NCBI GenBank assembly: GCA_946534775.1
Contig: CAMNCZ010000039.1
Span: forward strand, 1 to 7,648
From: an uncultured Eubacteriaceae bacterium
GTDB lineage: Bacteria > Bacillota > Clostridia > Lachnospirales > CAG-274
Reading direction: 5' to 3'
DNA: 7,648 nucleotides
Shown here: positions 6,357-7,648 of the stretch, in pieces
How the letters are laid out: every line of letters starts with the position of its first letter
Position numbering within the stretch: the first letter of the stretch is position 1
The notes under the pieces: model-generated
Told to the model about the DNA's origin: nothing
Databases searched by the model: none
What the model saw: the letters and a program-made list of their open reading frames with translations, nothing else
Position numbers and translations under genes: made by a program

Positions 6357-7648
6357 TCAGCTGTTTGCCGCTGCCGCCTTTTTAGCGGCACGTCTTTCTT
6401 TTTTAGCCTGCTTTTTCTGTTTTCTTCTGTCTATACGCTCGTTAAATGCAACATAAATTGCGGGAATAAGCAGCAATGTTACAAGTGTCGAGAACGAAAG
6501 ACCGAATACTACCGTTACGGCGAGGCCGCGCATACTTTCGGAACCGTCTGCCTGTGAAAGCATCATAGGCAGCATACCAAGCACCGTTGTAAGCGTTGAC
6601 ATAAGGATAGGTCTCAAACGCACGGGACCTGCTATAAGCATAGCTTCTTTATAACCCTTGCCGTGCTCTCTTACCTGAAGATTTGCAAAGTCGATAAGCA
6701 CGATAGCGTTGTTAACAACGACACCTGCAAGCATTATAAGGCCAAGGAATGTCGTTACCGATATGTCCTGTCCCCATATAAAGTTACCGAACAAACCGCC
6801 CGTAATAGCGATAGGTATGGAGAACATAACTATAAACGGGAAGCTGTATGCCTCAAATTCGGCTGCCATTACCATATATACAAGCAATACGGCAACTATA
6901 AGCGCTATGATAAGTCCCGAGAAAGCCTCTGCCATACGTTCTGCCACACCGCCGAATTTCCAGGTAACGGATGTAGGCACCTTGTATGTTTTCATAGCAT
7001 CCCTGAATTCTTTTTGAACTTCCGAAAGGGCTGCGTCGTCAAGTGTAGCCGTAACGGCGATCTTATCTTTCTGATCTTCTCTGGATATGGCAACGGGTAC
7101 CTCTTCGTCGATGACCTCACTTATTTCACTTAAAGGCACCGAACCGCCGCCCGTTGTCGGGATAAGCAGCTGTTCAACATCGGATATATAGTTGACTTTA
7201 TCGTCTTCAAGCACTACCTTGATATCGTATTCATCACCGTTTATTTTGTATTTAGTCGGCGAAGAACCCGTGATATCCGTTCTTAAAAGATTTGCTATAC
7301 TTGAAACGCTTATACCAAGGCTGTTTGCCTTTCTTTTATCTATACGGATAGTTGCGTTGGGCGAACTGTCCTCTAAAGACGATTTTACATCGGCAAGACC
7401 CGGGAAACCTTTTAATATCTCAACAAAATCCTCGCTGACTTTTTTTGCAGCCTCCGAATCATCACCGAATACATCTATTTCAATGCCTGCCGACGAATAG
7501 TTACCCATCGATGTGCCCGATGAACTTACCTCTATTTCAGCACCTGCGATATTTGTAAGCTTTTTACGCATTTCGCTGGCAACCTCATCGGTCGTTCTTT
7601 TACGTCCTTCTTTTTTCCTATTAAGCGAGATATTTATTGTACATTCAT
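6357..7648 (-). CDS. RND family efflux permease, C-terminal part (cut by window edge)
   Basis: This is the C-terminal 429 residues of a proton-driven efflux pump of the AcrB/SwrC superfamily; complete members have about 1,000 or more residues, so over half lies beyond the right edge. The reading frame stays open through to the edge, and the upstream residues (TINISLNRKKEGRKRTTDEV) are typical family sequence, so the methionine at 7571 is internal and not the start. Roughly the first 235 residues belong to the second large outside domain, including the docking segment (about 93-125) and a PLSEI strand (171-175). Five helices equivalent to TM8-TM12 follow, at about 241-261, 269-287, 298-321, 347-363 and 375-399. 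Motifs are VVVNNAIVLIDFAN (309-322) and RLRPILMSTLTTVLGMLPM (343-361). The AcrB proton-relay lysine position in TM10 appears as asparagine here, which I recall as usual in SwrC-like pumps. A very basic cytoplasmic tail ends the protein. Substrate is unknown; SwrC exports surfactin in Bacillus. Confidence 0.95.
   Translation of the reverse strand, partial: ECTINISLNRKKEGRKRTTDEVASEMRKKLTNIAGAEIEVSSSGTSMGNYSSAGIEIDVFGDDSEAAKKVSEDFVEILKGFPGLADVKSSLEDSSPNATIRIDKRKANSLGISVSSIANLLRTDITGSSPTKYKINGDEYDIKVVLEDDKVNYISDVEQLLIPTTGGGSVPLSEISEVIDEEVPVAISREDQKDKIAVTATLDDAALSEVQKEFRDAMKTYKVPTSVTWKFGGVAERMAEAFSGLIIALIVAVLLVYMVMAAEFEAYSFPFIVMFSIPIAITGGLFGNFIWGQDISVTTFLGLIMLAGVVVNNAIVLIDFANLQVREHGKGYKEAMLIAGPVRLRPILMSTLTTVLGMLPMMLSQADGSESMRGLAVTVVFGLSFSTLVTLLLIPAIYVAFNERIDRRKQKKQAKKERRAAKKAAAANS

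Noticed and set aside
6663..7133. Plus-strand frame of 156 codons opposite the RND gene
   Set aside because: It is antisense to highly conserved RND motifs and reads as a Tyr/His/Lys-rich sequence typical of a shadow frame.
7569..7571. ATG at 7571 as the start of the RND gene
   Set aside because: The frame is open without a stop to the window edge and the upstream residues are normal RND sequence, so this methionine is internal.

Overview
The window looks like chromosomal DNA from a Gram-positive anaerobe of the class Clostridia (Bacillota). Lachnospiraceae or Oscillospiraceae-like gut lineages fit best. The evidence is a DUF5711-type anchored propeller protein next to a CvpA-family protein, a Gld-like ABC cluster, an RND pump of the SwrC-like type, strong AGGAG-type ribosome sites, a sigma-A-type promoter, and moderately AT-rich DNA by eye. 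This assignment is an inference from gene content. No rRNA or other taxonomic marker is present.

All seven genes lie on the minus strand, so the window reads from right to left. At the right edge (7648 to 6357) is the C-terminal part of an RND efflux permease whose beginning lies outside the window. It ends at a clear intrinsic terminator (about 6312-6346). A compact intergenic region follows, with a strong extended -10 promoter (6252-6281). This promoter appears to start a new operon of at least six genes: a membrane-anchored beta-propeller protein with a striking Asp/Glu/Tyr tail (DUF5711-like), a CvpA-family membrane protein, a YigZ/IMPACT-family protein, and then an ABC ATPase, an ABC-2 permease and a GldG-like auxiliary protein.

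Gene junctions in the operon are tight: 16 nt, a TGATG overlap, 27 nt, an ATGA overlap and 18 nt. No terminator is visible between the genes, so co-transcription and translational coupling are likely. The left edge (bases 1-19) carries a ribosome binding site but no terminator, so a further gene, probably the DUF4340 partner often seen with GldG-like proteins, should start just outside.

The last three genes encode a plausible single complex: a cytoplasmic ATPase, a membrane permease, and a twice-anchored protein with a large extracytoplasmic domain. Its substrate is unknown. DUF5711 and CvpA add two further envelope proteins. The genes are ordinary members of known families. The least explained elements are the repetitive acidic/tyrosine tail of the DUF5711-like protein and the grouping of these envelope genes in one operon. 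I found no RNA genes, mobile elements or CRISPR arrays.
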